The translations under genes and the position numbers were made by a program. From positions 62,001 through 126,000 of the forward strand of contig CAMGZM010000003.1 of NCBI GenBank assembly GCA_946183145.1: a stretch of DNA of 64,000 nt, in the 5' to 3' direction. Source of the DNA: an uncultured Fretibacterium sp. (GTDB lineage Bacteria > Synergistota > Synergistia > Synergistales > Aminobacteriaceae). This document shows, piece after piece, positions 45,167 to 56,440 of the stretch. Numbering within the stretch: position 1 is the first letter of the stretch; every line of letters begins with the position of its first letter. The notes under the pieces were generated by a model. The model did not search any database. It had not been told where the DNA came from and saw only the letters and a list, made by a program, of their open reading frames with translations.

Positions 45167-47265
45167 AACGCCGCGTATTAATCCCTTCCGAACGTAATTT
45201 TTTCGAGCGCATAAACTTTTCAGCGTTCATAGAGTACACGACTCCCGTAATATTTCTCCTGATTGCCGGGATATTAATCGTCCTCGCTCAATGGGCAGTG
45301 CTCAACAGCAGGGGAGACAGCTTCAAGACAGGCGGAACTGCCCCGAAAACCTACAGAGTCATAACGCCTATGCGCTACGATGACAGAGAGTCAGCAGAAA
45401 AGCTCCGTGCTATGGTCGGTGAAAGCGTTGCGGGCGTAAATGTCCGTGATGTCTCGGCAAAAGACAGACTGATGAGAAGGCTTGAGGCTCTCGGAGATGT
45501 GAAAGACATTCAGGCGGCGAAAAGCTCGGAATATCTCTCTGTTTTTCCTGAAGGATTAATATCCGCGTTTTTGAGTTTGCCCGATGAGAGACGGACTCAG
45601 ATTCTCAACTCTTCATACACTGCGGGAGTCTCATACCTTGAACGCCTTGAACGCGAAAAAGTTTACACGTCAAATTTCCACATCACGAACCAAATATTAT
45701 GGGACGAAATCAGCAAGTCAGATGTTTCACCTGATGACGCAAATTTCATCTACCAGATTTTAGCGGGATTCGGGAATCTCAACATAAGACATGATGACGA
45801 ACTCACAGAAATTGCGAAGCAGGCGGCAGTTGATGAAGTGCCTACGATAGACAGAAGGCTAGACCCCGGCGACGTGATAATCAGCAAGGGAGAAATTGTT
45901 ACCACACAGACAGCGGAACTTCTCAGGCTTCAGGGTTATACGGAGGATGTTTTTCCTGTAGGTGAGATTTTTGCGGTGATACTCTGCGTTATGTCGCTTC
46001 CTTTGTGGATGAGCATTCTCAACAGGGGCGCGGGCGAACATAAACCTACTTGGCGTTCTGTAGTGTTCATCATCATAACGGCGTGGATTTTTGAGACTGT
46101 GGCGGCGAAATTCGGCATTTACGGAGCGGGTACACTTGCGGCTTCAAGCGTTGCGCTATTGTGCATTGATGACTATATGGCGTTCTGCATTGCGGCAATG
46201 TCAGCGGCATCGGGAGTGTTTGTTGTTACGGGTCAGGCTGTAACGAACGTAATACTTCTCGGAGCTATGGCGATATTCACGCCGACAATAGGCTTCTACG
46301 TTCTACGAAATCTTGAGTCGCGCCGTCAGGTCTCGTACAAAATTGTTGTCATGGCCGTAATTCTGACTCTTCTGCGTATGACACTGAGATATTTTCAGGG
46401 AACGCCCTACAGCCTGAGGAGTTTTTCTGTTGGTGCGCTGATGTTCTTTGCGTTTGAGGCGGGATCTGCTCACATGATGATGGGAGTCCTGCAATATTTC
46501 GAGGAATACCTTGGCACGCTCTCAATCATGAGCATACGTGAAATCAGCAACCCTTCAAGCCCTCTTTTACGTGATTTACAGCGTCAGGCACCGGGGACAT
46601 ATCAGCACAGCTTGACGATAGCAACATTGATTGAAGCTGTAGGAATGGAGTTAGGGATGGACACGAATTTATTGCGTGCGGGCGCGTATTATCACGACAT
46701 CGGGAAGCTCCGCAAGCCTGAATACTTTGTAGAGAATCAGGGCGGAGGCGTAAACATTCACGACTCAATGTCCCCTATGTTAAGCTCACTCGCAATAATC
46801 TCACACGTAAAAGACGGACTCGAATTAGCATGGGAAGCAAAATTGCCGAAAAGAATCCGGGACTTTATTGCAGAACATCATGGTGATACAAGCACGAGAT
46901 ATTTCTACAACAAAGCAGTTGCAGGCGGCGAAAATGTAGAATGGAGCCAGTTCTGTTATCCCGGCCCTAAGCCTCAGTCAAGAGAAACCGCGCTGTTGAT
47001 GATAACGGACTCAGTTGAAGCGGCAGTGAGGGCGGCAAATATCCGCGAGCTTGCGTCCGATGAATCAAATGACGGAAAAGGCCAGGCAGTAGCAAAAATA
47101 GAGAAGATAGTCGCGCAGGTAATACAGAGCAAAATAAACGAGAATCAATTTGAGAACGTAGCATTTACGATGAAAGATTTTACTGTGATAAAACAGACTC
47201 TAATCTCAGTATTAATATCAATGTACCACACGCGCCATGTAAAGAAGATTGAGCGCAGGAAATAA
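45163..47265 (+). CDS. Seven-helix HD-domain phosphohydrolase (PgpH/YqfF family)
   Basis: A 700-residue membrane protein. An extracellular 7TMR-HDED domain (residues about 60-240) lies after the first helix; seven membrane helices follow (about 275-470); the C-terminal HD domain has YYHDIGKLRKPEYF, NIHDSMSP and EHHGDT, the metal-binding residues. The PgpH family degrades cyclic di-AMP. The GTG start overlaps the phoH stop (GTGA). With ybeY and a corC-like gene downstream it forms the common phoH-pgpH-ybeY-corC cluster. Confidence 0.93.
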   Translation: MKRRVLIPSERNFFERINFSAFIEYTTPVIFLLIAGILIVLAQWAVLNSRGDSFKTGGTAPKTYRVITPMRYDDRESAEKLRAMVGESVAGVNVRDVSAKDRLMRRLEALGDVKDIQAAKSSEYLSVFPEGLISAFLSLPDERRTQILNSSYTAGVSYLERLEREKVYTSNFHITNQILWDEISKSDVSPDDANFIYQILAGFGNLNIRHDDELTEIAKQAAVDEVPTIDRRLDPGDVIISKGEIVTTQTAELLRLQGYTEDVFPVGEIFAVILCVMSLPLWMSILNRGAGEHKPTWRSVVFIIITAWIFETVAAKFGIYGAGTLAASSVALLCIDDYMAFCIAAMSAASGVFVVTGQAVTNVILLGAMAIFTPTIGFYVLRNLESRRQVSYKIVVMAVILTLLRMTLRYFQGTPYSLRSFSVGALMFFAFEAGSAHMMMGVLQYFEEYLGTLSIMSIREISNPSSPLLRDLQRQAPGTYQHSLTIATLIEAVGMELGMDTNLLRAGAYYHDIGKLRKPEYFVENQGGGVNIHDSMSPMLSSLAIISHVKDGLELAWEAKLPKRIRDFIAEHHGDTSTRYFYNKAVAGGENVEWSQFCYPGPKPQSRETALLMITDSVEAAVRAANIRELASDESNDGKGQAVAKIEKIVAQVIQSKINENQFENVAFTMKDFTVIKQTLISVLISMYHTRHVKKIERRK

Positions 47266-47294
47266 TCAGAAACACGAAAGAGGTCAGTTGAAAC

Positions 47295-47807
47295 TTGAAG
47301 TTATCAGTAACAATTGATGCCCCTGAAGATTCAGACGGCAGTAACAGCACCGCAAACCCGGATTGTACCAGCACAGAAATTGAACGAAAATTCAGCACCG
47401 AAAAAGTAACAGGAGTCCTTGAAGAATATCTGCGAGAGATTTACCCGTCATGCGAAAATTACGACTCAGCAGAGATCTCTTTGACGTTCATGGACGCTGA
47501 CGAAATACGCGCATTGAACCGCGACTACAGGGACGTTGACGAGTCTACAGATGTATTGTCATTCCCGATGCTTGATGACGCGGGCGAAATGATGAGTCCC
47601 GTGTTGATGCTCGGCGACATTGTGATTTGCCCTGAGGAAGTTTCACGCCTTCACCCCGAATTATCACAGACTGAAGGAATTTGCCTGATGATAGCTCACT
47701 CGTTTTTGCACCTTTTGGGCTATGACCATGACACAGAGGAGACTCAAGCGGCCATGTGGGCGAAGCAGGACGAAATTTCGCGCAAAATTCTGGAGGCACT
47801 GAGATAA
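47295..47807 (+). CDS. ybeY: Endoribonuclease YbeY
   Basis: A 170-residue metal-dependent RNase that takes part in ribosomal RNA maturation and quality control. The zinc motif is intact: HSFLHLLGYDHD (H-x3-H-x5-H). DYRDVDESTDVLSFPM is the other conserved block. The start is a TTG at 47295 with AGAGGT upstream; no ATG fits. Its stop overlaps the start of the next gene (TAATG). The first 40 residues are a polar extension (DAPEDSDGSNSTANPD). Confidence 0.94.
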   Translation: MKLSVTIDAPEDSDGSNSTANPDCTSTEIERKFSTEKVTGVLEEYLREIYPSCENYDSAEISLTFMDADEIRALNRDYRDVDESTDVLSFPMLDDAGEMMSPVLMLGDIVICPEEVSRLHPELSQTEGICLMIAHSFLHLLGYDHDTEETQAAMWAKQDEISRKILEALR

Positions 47808-49069
47808 TGCCGGAAATCATCATAGGATTCATCGTACTGTTTTTCCTGTCAGCATTTTTCAGCGGCGCGGAGACATCAATAACCGCAACAGGCACGGGGA
47901 AATTGCGTACATTCATTGAGACGGGGAAATATCGTTATCTCAACTCCACGTTTCAATGGCTGATTGATGACACGCAGGAGGCTCTTACTGTCTGCCTTAT
48001 CGCGAACAACATCGTGAACATTTCCGCGAGCGCTTTGGCTTCAGGGATTGCGCTTGAGATTTTCGGCACTGCTGCTGTTGTGGCTGTTGTGCCTGTAATG
48101 ACTGTTCTTATTGTGATATTCGGTGAGATTCTGCCCAAGAGCGCGGCAATGGTTTACTCTGAGAATGTCTTGATTGTCGCCGCTCCGATATTGCGTATAC
48201 TTGCGTTCCTGATTTCGCCTGTTGCGTGGCTGATGAAGAAATGCGTAACGGCTATAGGCTTTGTGCTTCACATAAATTTGGGAGCGCAGCAAGTTTTTGT
48301 TACGCGTGATGAGATTGAGCAGCTTGTGAAGATCGGCGAGGAGTCCGGCGCATTAGAGGCAAACGAACGGAGAATGATAGACGGGATAATAGACTTTGAC
48401 GAAACGAGAGTCCACGAGATAATGATACCCCGCACCGACATGATAGCGATTGAGGCAGACTCGACTCTTGAAGAAGCGGTGAAGGTGTTTATTGATGAGG
48501 GGCATTCGCGAATACCTGTCTACGAAGAGAGTCCCGACAACATAATCGGAATACTTTACGTGAAGGATACTCTGAAGAATCTTTGCGAGGGTGATTTGTC
48601 TGCGGGAGTCCGGGAACTATTGCGGAAGCCTATATTTGTGCCTGAGACGATAAGGACTGCTGAACTTCTCGAAAACATGAGGCGCGAACACAAGCATATT
48701 GCGGTGATTGTTGACGAATACGGCGGAGTCGCGGGTATTGTTACGATGGAAGATATATTAGAGCAGATAGTCGGGGAGATTCAAGACGAATACGACGAGG
48801 AGACTCCCGAAATACAGAAACTTGATGACGGGTCATATCTTGTGCAGGGAATAATGAGCCTTGAGAATCTGAACGATGAATTAGGGACGGACTTTCACAG
48901 CGATGATGCGGAGACGATTGGGGGATTGGTGCTTACGATTTCGGGGAGTTTTCCTGACGAGGGGGAAATATTCTACTACGAGGGCTGGACGATTCGCGTA
49001 ATGGGACTTGAGGATCACAGAATAACATTGCTCAATCTCTCAAAGAAGGAAGAACCGATCACAGAATAA
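47807..49069 (+). CDS. CNNM/CorC-family membrane protein with CBS domains
   Basis: A 420-residue protein with an N-terminal DUF21/CNNM membrane domain (four helices, residues about 1-140), two CBS domains (about 205-330, with RIPVYEESPDNIIGILYVKD and VDEYGGVAGIVTMEDILEQIVG) and a C-terminal CorC-HlyC domain. Family members are linked to magnesium export or Co2+/Mg2+ homeostasis. The ATG shares a base with the ybeY stop. TGGAGG lies upstream. Confidence 0.92.
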   Translation: MPEIIIGFIVLFFLSAFFSGAETSITATGTGKLRTFIETGKYRYLNSTFQWLIDDTQEALTVCLIANNIVNISASALASGIALEIFGTAAVVAVVPVMTVLIVIFGEILPKSAAMVYSENVLIVAAPILRILAFLISPVAWLMKKCVTAIGFVLHINLGAQQVFVTRDEIEQLVKIGEESGALEANERRMIDGIIDFDETRVHEIMIPRTDMIAIEADSTLEEAVKVFIDEGHSRIPVYEESPDNIIGILYVKDTLKNLCEGDLSAGVRELLRKPIFVPETIRTAELLENMRREHKHIAVIVDEYGGVAGIVTMEDILEQIVGEIQDEYDEETPEIQKLDDGSYLVQGIMSLENLNDELGTDFHSDDAETIGGLVLTISGSFPDEGEIFYYEGWTIRVMGLEDHRITLLNLSKKEEPITE

Positions 49070-49146
49070 GAATAACGCAACCCCCGGTAAAATTCAGACT
49101 GGGGGAAAATTTTTTGATATAATACTTAAATCTAGGTAGAAAGGAC

Positions 49147-49175
49147 TTGACAAATTACAAAATGGCCGCCATAAC
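49147..49175 (+). promoter_or_regulatory. Repeat-associated promoter, copy 1 (upstream of the FkbM relic)
   Basis: TTGACA (49147-49152), a 17-base spacer and CATAAC (49170-49175). It matches the two other copies at 54862 and 62069 in its hexamers and spacing, and is followed at once by 7-base repeats. Confidence 0.7.
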
Positions 49176-49200
49176 CGAACTACGAACCACGAACCACGCA
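49176..49200 (+). repeat. Heptamer repeat array, copy 1
   Basis: Three degenerate 7-base units (CGAACTA, CGAACCA, CGAACCA) and a partial one begin at the base after the -10 hexamer. Compared with the other copies the unit is read in the opposite orientation. Confidence 0.65.
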
Positions 49201-49634
49201 ATGTTTCTTGCCTTAGAGCAGTCCGTAACAGACTCCGTAAAGTAAAATTTCTCAGCCGTATTTGGTTTTTCTTCAAGAAATTCCGTTTTTACAAGCCATT
49301 AGTCCAGAAAAAGCACGTAAAGACTCTGGAAAGAGGAAATTACTGCAACAGCTTTTCATTTGCGCCGGAGCTTATGCCATGCAAACCGCTTGTATATTCT
49401 TTTGGTATAGGCTGGGATGTATCATTTGACTTGGCATTGATTCATGAATTTAACGCTGAAGTTTTTGCATTCGATTTCACGCCGTCAGTACTCGAATGGG
49501 CAGAAAAAAATATTTCTGATCCGAAGTTTCACATTATCCCCTGCGGTTTATCGTACAAAGACGGGACAGAAAAATTCTACTCATCAGGCGGATACGGAAC
49601 TATTGCCCCTGCTGAAAATGAATGCAGGAATTAA
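49200..49634 (+). pseudogene. FkbM-type methyltransferase relic
   Basis: A 3'-truncated fragment with no start codon in frame. In one frame it reads RKVKFLSRIWFFFKKFRFYKPL and then VYSFGIGWDVSFDLALIHEFNAEVFAFDFTP, resembling the SAM-binding start of FkbM methyltransferases, and stops at ENECRN after about 85 residues past the first Met. The rest of the domain is absent. It lies after copy 1 of the repeat-associated promoter, so it is probably the decayed target of that promoter. The stretch 49070-49200 otherwise holds only the promoter. Confidence 0.6.
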
Positions 49635-49641
49635 CATGCAC

Positions 49642-49673
49642 AAAAAATCCCCCGGCCATGTCTCAACCGGGGG
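49642..49673 (-). terminator. Rho-independent terminator after dnaK
   Basis: On the minus strand CCCCCGG and CCGGGGG arms around a loop are followed by ATTTTTT. It ends the hrcA-grpE-dnaK transcript; no dnaJ follows. Confidence 0.85.
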
Positions 49674-49692
49674 ACAAAATATTTACTTCACA

Positions 49693-51522
<1,830 letters not shown>

Positions 51523-51536
51523 TTATATTTTCTCCT

Positions 51537-52049
51537 TTACTTTTTTCCTACGATTACTTTTGCTGCCCGTAATACTCTGTCTTTTGTCCTGTAACCTTTT
51601 AGGACTTCCGTTATGATTTTTCCGTCAAGATCTGAGTCATCAACTTTTTCCGTGCCTGCTGCGTCGTGAATTGACGGGTCAAAATTTTCTCCCGCAGTCT
51701 TTATGACGCTGACTCCAAGTCCCTCAAGAACTCCGACAAATTGACGCTGTACCATCTCAACGCCTTTCACGATTCCCGCTGTGTCTTCACTGTTTGCTGA
51801 CAATGCGCGGTCTAAGTTGTCGAGAACGGGCAATATCTCCGTGATTACTTCCTCTTTTGCCCGTGAACGTGTCTCTGTGCGTTCCTTTATTGTTCGCTGC
51901 CTGAAGTTGAAGAAATCCGCCCTCACTGTTTTGATTTCCTTCTTGAGGCTGTCAATCTCTTCTTTCAGCTTGTCGGTTTCACTCTGTGAATCATCTTCTG
52001 TGATTTCGGGTTCTGATTCTTCCGTTTCGTCTAATTTTTCCTCGTCCAT
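51537..52049 (-). CDS. grpE: Nucleotide exchange factor GrpE
   Basis: A 170-residue cochaperone that releases ADP from DnaK. A long N-terminal acidic coiled coil (residues about 5-75) precedes the beta-domain, with GVEMVQRQFVGVLEGLGV and FDPSIHDAAG typical of GrpE. The C-terminus GYRTKDRVLRAAKVIV is conserved. It lies eight bases downstream of hrcA and 17 upstream of dnaK. Confidence 0.95.
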   Translation of the reverse strand: MDEEKLDETEESEPEITEDDSQSETDKLKEEIDSLKKEIKTVRADFFNFRQRTIKERTETRSRAKEEVITEILPVLDNLDRALSANSEDTAGIVKGVEMVQRQFVGVLEGLGVSVIKTAGENFDPSIHDAAGTEKVDDSDLDGKIITEVLKGYRTKDRVLRAAKVIVGKK

Positions 52050-52056
52050 TTCTCTA

Positions 52057-53070
52057 TCACCTCCCTGATGAGTCTTCGTCTAAAGCGTCAACAACAGTCT
52101 CAAGAACGCTGATTGATTTCTCGTAATCCATTCTCATCGGCCCGATTAAACCTAACACGGCCTTTTGCTGACGTGGGCGCGCTGGTATGAGAATCATTGC
52201 GTTATCCTCCATTCCCTCATCTTCATTCTCATCGCCTAATGTGATGTTGAGGGCTTTGCTTTTGCGGCATTTCTCTATGAGACGGGCTAAAGGTTTCTCC
52301 TGCTCCAAGAGATTCAAGACAGCCTGAATGCGTGAGATCGTCTGAAACTGCGGGAGGTCTAAAATATTTCTTGCGCCTGAGCTGTAAAACTTGTAATTCT
52401 GCTCCGTAAGAAACTTGTCAAGCTCCGTTATCGCGCTCCTGCATGAAGTTTCCGCCTCACTAAGCCCCGAAGAAGCATACTGTGAGAGAACCTCTTTTAC
52501 CTCGCTCCAGGAATGACCCGCCGCAATTGTGTTGATTCTCCTGCTGAAATCCTCAAGAGTCTTTGCGTCAACCTCATACGGCAATGTGAACTGCGAATGA
52601 TGTACGAGTCCCCCTTTAAGCACAATGAGCGCAAGTACGTTGTTTCCTCCCATAAGTATGAAGTCAATGTGCTGAATCTCTGCGCTCTCTAATGCCGGAA
52701 CCGCCGCAACCGCAATACAGTTTGTGAGTCTCGCCATCAAGTGTGTTACGTGCATGAGCAGATCTTCAACCCCGCTTTTGCCTCCTAGAATCTCGTTCCT
52801 TATGTCCTCAGCGTGAAGATGACTTCTTGCCCTTGATGTTACGGAGTCGATATATACCCGGTAAGCTCTTGCTGTAGGGAGTCTTCCTGATGATGAATGA
52901 GGCTGAGAAAAATATCCCATCTCTTCAAGGTCTGCCATCTCGTTGCGAATCGTTGCGGGACTCAATCCCTTTATGTATTTCCTTACGATTGTGCGCGACC
53001 CGGCAGGCTCACCCGTCTTTATGTACTCATAGACTACTGCAAGAATTATGCTTAACTGTCTTTCCGTCAT
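52057..53070 (-). CDS. hrcA: Heat-inducible repressor HrcA
   Basis: A 337-residue repressor of the class I heat-shock operon. The N-terminal winged helix (YIKTGEPAGSRTIVRKY and SPATIRNEMADLEEMGYF) binds DNA, and the C-terminal domain follows. It is first in the operon and is autoregulated through the CIRCE element in its own leader. In most bacteria its activity depends on GroEL, which is not in this window. Confidence 0.96.
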   Translation of the reverse strand: MTERQLSIILAVVYEYIKTGEPAGSRTIVRKYIKGLSPATIRNEMADLEEMGYFSQPHSSSGRLPTARAYRVYIDSVTSRARSHLHAEDIRNEILGGKSGVEDLLMHVTHLMARLTNCIAVAAVPALESAEIQHIDFILMGGNNVLALIVLKGGLVHHSQFTLPYEVDAKTLEDFSRRINTIAAGHSWSEVKEVLSQYASSGLSEAETSCRSAITELDKFLTEQNYKFYSSGARNILDLPQFQTISRIQAVLNLLEQEKPLARLIEKCRKSKALNITLGDENEDEGMEDNAMILIPARPRQQKAVLGLIGPMRMDYEKSISVLETVVDALDEDSSGR

Positions 53071-53097
53071 TTTGCTTTTTCACCTCCTGTCATGATT

Positions 53098-53124
53098 TTA
53101 GCACTCATATATAACGAGTGCCAT
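53098..53124 (-). promoter_or_regulatory. CIRCE operator of hrcA-grpE-dnaK
   Basis: TTAGCACTC, nine bases, GAGTGCCAT: a near-perfect CIRCE inverted repeat (consensus TTAGCACTC-N9-GAGTGCTAA), 27 bases upstream of hrcA and downstream of the promoter, so repression acts on the leader. Confidence 0.95.
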
Positions 53125-53142
53125 TACTATTTAGCGCGGATA

Positions 53143-53171
53143 AGATTAGCAGAGAGACTCTAAAATGTCAA
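53143..53171 (-). promoter_or_regulatory. Promoter of hrcA-grpE-dnaK
   Basis: On the minus strand TTGACA (53166-53171), a 17-base spacer and TAATCT (53143-53148). The expected transcription start lies just upstream of the CIRCE element. Confidence 0.7.
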
Positions 53172-53194
53172 CATCAACGAAAAATTTATCATGC

Positions 53195-53200
53195 TATAAT
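53195..53200 (+). promoter_or_regulatory. Promoter -10 element of the glycosyltransferase gene
   Basis: TATAAT preceded by TG and one base (extended -10). It lies 27 bases upstream of the ATG at 53228, so an in-frame start at 53165 would be untranscribed. Confidence 0.6.
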
Positions 53201-53227
53201 CGCGGCATTAAATCCCGAAATGAGGTG

Positions 53228-53974
53228 ATGAAAATCACAATACCTGTTACAGTTTTGACGGTCTCATTCAACGCAGAGGCTACAATTTCGCGGACAATCG
53301 AGAGCGTTATGAATCAGACTTACGAGGATATAGAGTACATTGTGATAGACGGAGCATCGAAAGATAACACGGCCATGATAGCGGAGTCGTATGTCAAAAA
53401 ATTTTGTGAGAAGCCCGGAAGAACCATGCGTGTAATCTCTGAACCTGACAAGGGAATGTATGACGCTCTCAACAAAGGCGCAAGGCTCGCAAGCGGAGTC
53501 ATTGTCGGGCAAATTAACGCTGATGATTTCTACGAGCCTGACGCGGTTCAGACTATGGCGGAATTATACGGGCGTGAAAAATATGATCTTGCTTGGGGAA
53601 GTGTCAACGTTGTTACGGAAAAAGGGAATTTCATCAAGCACGCAAAACGGGGACTCTTCTGGTCAACTTCTCACTGGTGTCATCCTGCTGCGTTTGCTTC
53701 ACGTGAAATACTTTTGCAGTATCCTTATCCCTTAATCAATTCTCATGATGATTTTGACTTTGCGACACATCTTTATGTTGACGGGAAAAAGTTAATCCCT
53801 CTCGACAAAGTGATAAGCAATTTCGCATTCGGGGGAATGAGTACGCAGAAAAGTTTGCGGGAAGCTAAAAAGAGGCTTGATGAAATTTACGCCATTCACA
53901 AGAAATACGGAATGAGCAAGTTATATTACGTTTACAGATTAATTTTTGAGGCAGTGAAATATATTCTGACGTAA
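53228..53974 (+). CDS. Family 2 glycosyltransferase
   Basis: A 248-residue GT-A glycosyltransferase that probably adds a sugar to a surface glycan. The nucleotide-sugar site contains VLTVSFNAEATISRTIESVMNQTYEDIEYIVIDGAS, the metal-binding QINADDFYEPDAV (Asp-x-Asp-like), and the acceptor region WSTSHWCHPAAF. No transmembrane helix is clear. The start is the ATG at 53228 with GAGGTG upstream. It stands by itself between hrcA and a methyltransferase gene, which reads in the opposite direction. Confidence 0.9.
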   Translation: MKITIPVTVLTVSFNAEATISRTIESVMNQTYEDIEYIVIDGASKDNTAMIAESYVKKFCEKPGRTMRVISEPDKGMYDALNKGARLASGVIVGQINADDFYEPDAVQTMAELYGREKYDLAWGSVNVVTEKGNFIKHAKRGLFWSTSHWCHPAAFASREILLQYPYPLINSHDDFDFATHLYVDGKKLIPLDKVISNFAFGGMSTQKSLREAKKRLDEIYAIHKKYGMSKLYYVYRLIFEAVKYILT

Positions 53975-53987
53975 AGAAAAAATGATG

Positions 53988-54017
53988 CCTCCCGTTGAAC
54001 TTGCGCGGGAGGTTTTT
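53988..54017 (+). terminator. Rho-independent terminator after the glycosyltransferase
   Basis: CCTCCCG and CGGGAGG arms with an eleven-base loop are followed by TTTTT. The converging methyltransferase gene ends just beyond it. Confidence 0.85.
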
Positions 54018-54019
54018 GG

Positions 54020-54778
54020 TTACGATTTTTCCGCCGTGAAGCAAATATACGCGCATAAAGGCTTCACGTGAAGAATGTACATCAGGCAGTCCCACAAAAG
54101 CGCGATTAACCCGAACGGCTCAAAGAACGAGAAATATCCCGCCTGATTGTAGTCAAACATGAAATCTATCTTGCTGAAACCGTTACGGGACAATAAATTT
54201 TTCAGCGCAGGATAATAACAGCGGTCATAATATGCCTTGAATATGCCAATCTTTTCACGGCCTGGAAATACCGCAAAGACTATCTTACGCGCAAGCCAGC
54301 CGGGTATAATCTGGTTGATGATCGCAAAAAGCGCAAACTTGCAGGGAAATACGCTGATGAATTTTCCGCCGGGCTTGATTATTCTGCTGACTTCTTTCAC
54401 TGCGCTCTCAAGATCCTTCAGGTGTTCAAGCACAGAAGATGACGTTACCATGTCAACAGACTCATCTTCAAGCGGGACTCTTTTGCCTGATGTAAGGTCA
54501 AACACTATTTTTTCATCCGCGTCATTGTTGAAGGCTAATTCTTCTGCTGAAACGTCAAGCGCGGTAATCTTTATGCCCGTGTATGTCCTGCATTCGTCCG
54601 CAAATGTGCAGCGTTTTCCGCCTCCTATATCAAGCACAGAAATATTATCCGCAAGATTTCTCTTGACCTCTTCACGGTAATGTCTGTATGCGCTGTGTTT
54701 TGTGTTTGGGAAAATTTTTGCGATTAATGAATGGCACTTCTTGTTGAAATTTATGAACGCTCTCAAAGGGTTAGACAT
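54020..54778 (-). CDS. Class I SAM-dependent methyltransferase
   Basis: A 252-residue methyltransferase of the UbiE/COQ5-like type. Motif I is VLDIGGGKRCTFADEC, motif II ALDVSAEELAFN, and SSVLEHLKDLESAVKEVSRIIKPGG is the post-III block. The C-terminal third (YDRCYYPALKNLLSRNGF and further) looks specific to a surface-glycan or lipid enzyme, but the substrate is not known. It is driven by copy 2 of the repeat-associated promoter, whose 5' untranslated region carries heptamer repeats. Confidence 0.88.
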   Translation of the reverse strand: MSNPLRAFINFNKKCHSLIAKIFPNTKHSAYRHYREEVKRNLADNISVLDIGGGKRCTFADECRTYTGIKITALDVSAEELAFNNDADEKIVFDLTSGKRVPLEDESVDMVTSSSVLEHLKDLESAVKEVSRIIKPGGKFISVFPCKFALFAIINQIIPGWLARKIVFAVFPGREKIGIFKAYYDRCYYPALKNLLSRNGFSKIDFMFDYNQAGYFSFFEPFGLIALLWDCLMYILHVKPLCAYICFTAEKS

Positions 54779-54813
54779 TGAAATACCCTCCGGCGTTGAG
54801 ACAGACTAAGCTA

Positions 54814-54838
54814 CTGCTGACTGCTGACTGCAGACTGC
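54814..54838 (-). repeat. Heptamer repeat array, copy 2
   Basis: Units CTGCTGA, CTGCTGA, CTGCAGA and CTGC, about 3.5 copies, end directly beside the -10 element. The units differ slightly, while the flanking ACAGACTAAGCTA sequence is shared with copy 3. Confidence 0.7.
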
Positions 54839-54867
54839 ATTATGGCGCGGGAATTAATCCCTGTCAA
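54839..54867 (-). promoter_or_regulatory. Repeat-associated promoter, copy 2 (methyltransferase gene)
   Basis: On the minus strand TTGACA (54862-54867), a 17-base spacer and CATAAT (54839-54844). Upstream AATAAGGAGG is shared with copy 3. Confidence 0.78.
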
Positions 54868-54916
54868 CCTCCTTATTACGCAATTTTTTACGGAGAAATT
54901 TTAACACAGCATGATA

Positions 54917-54922
54917 TATAAT
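54917..54922 (+). promoter_or_regulatory. Promoter -10 element of the beta-glucoside genes
   Basis: TATAAT lies 39 bases upstream of the GH1 start. No good -35 hexamer is visible and I see no antiterminator hairpin of the BglG type. Confidence 0.4.
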
Positions 54923-54943
54923 TCATTTATTCCCAAAAAATAA

Positions 54944-56410
<1,467 letters not shown>

Positions 56411-56440
56411 AATCATGGCTGAAAGTTAAGGAGGCAAATG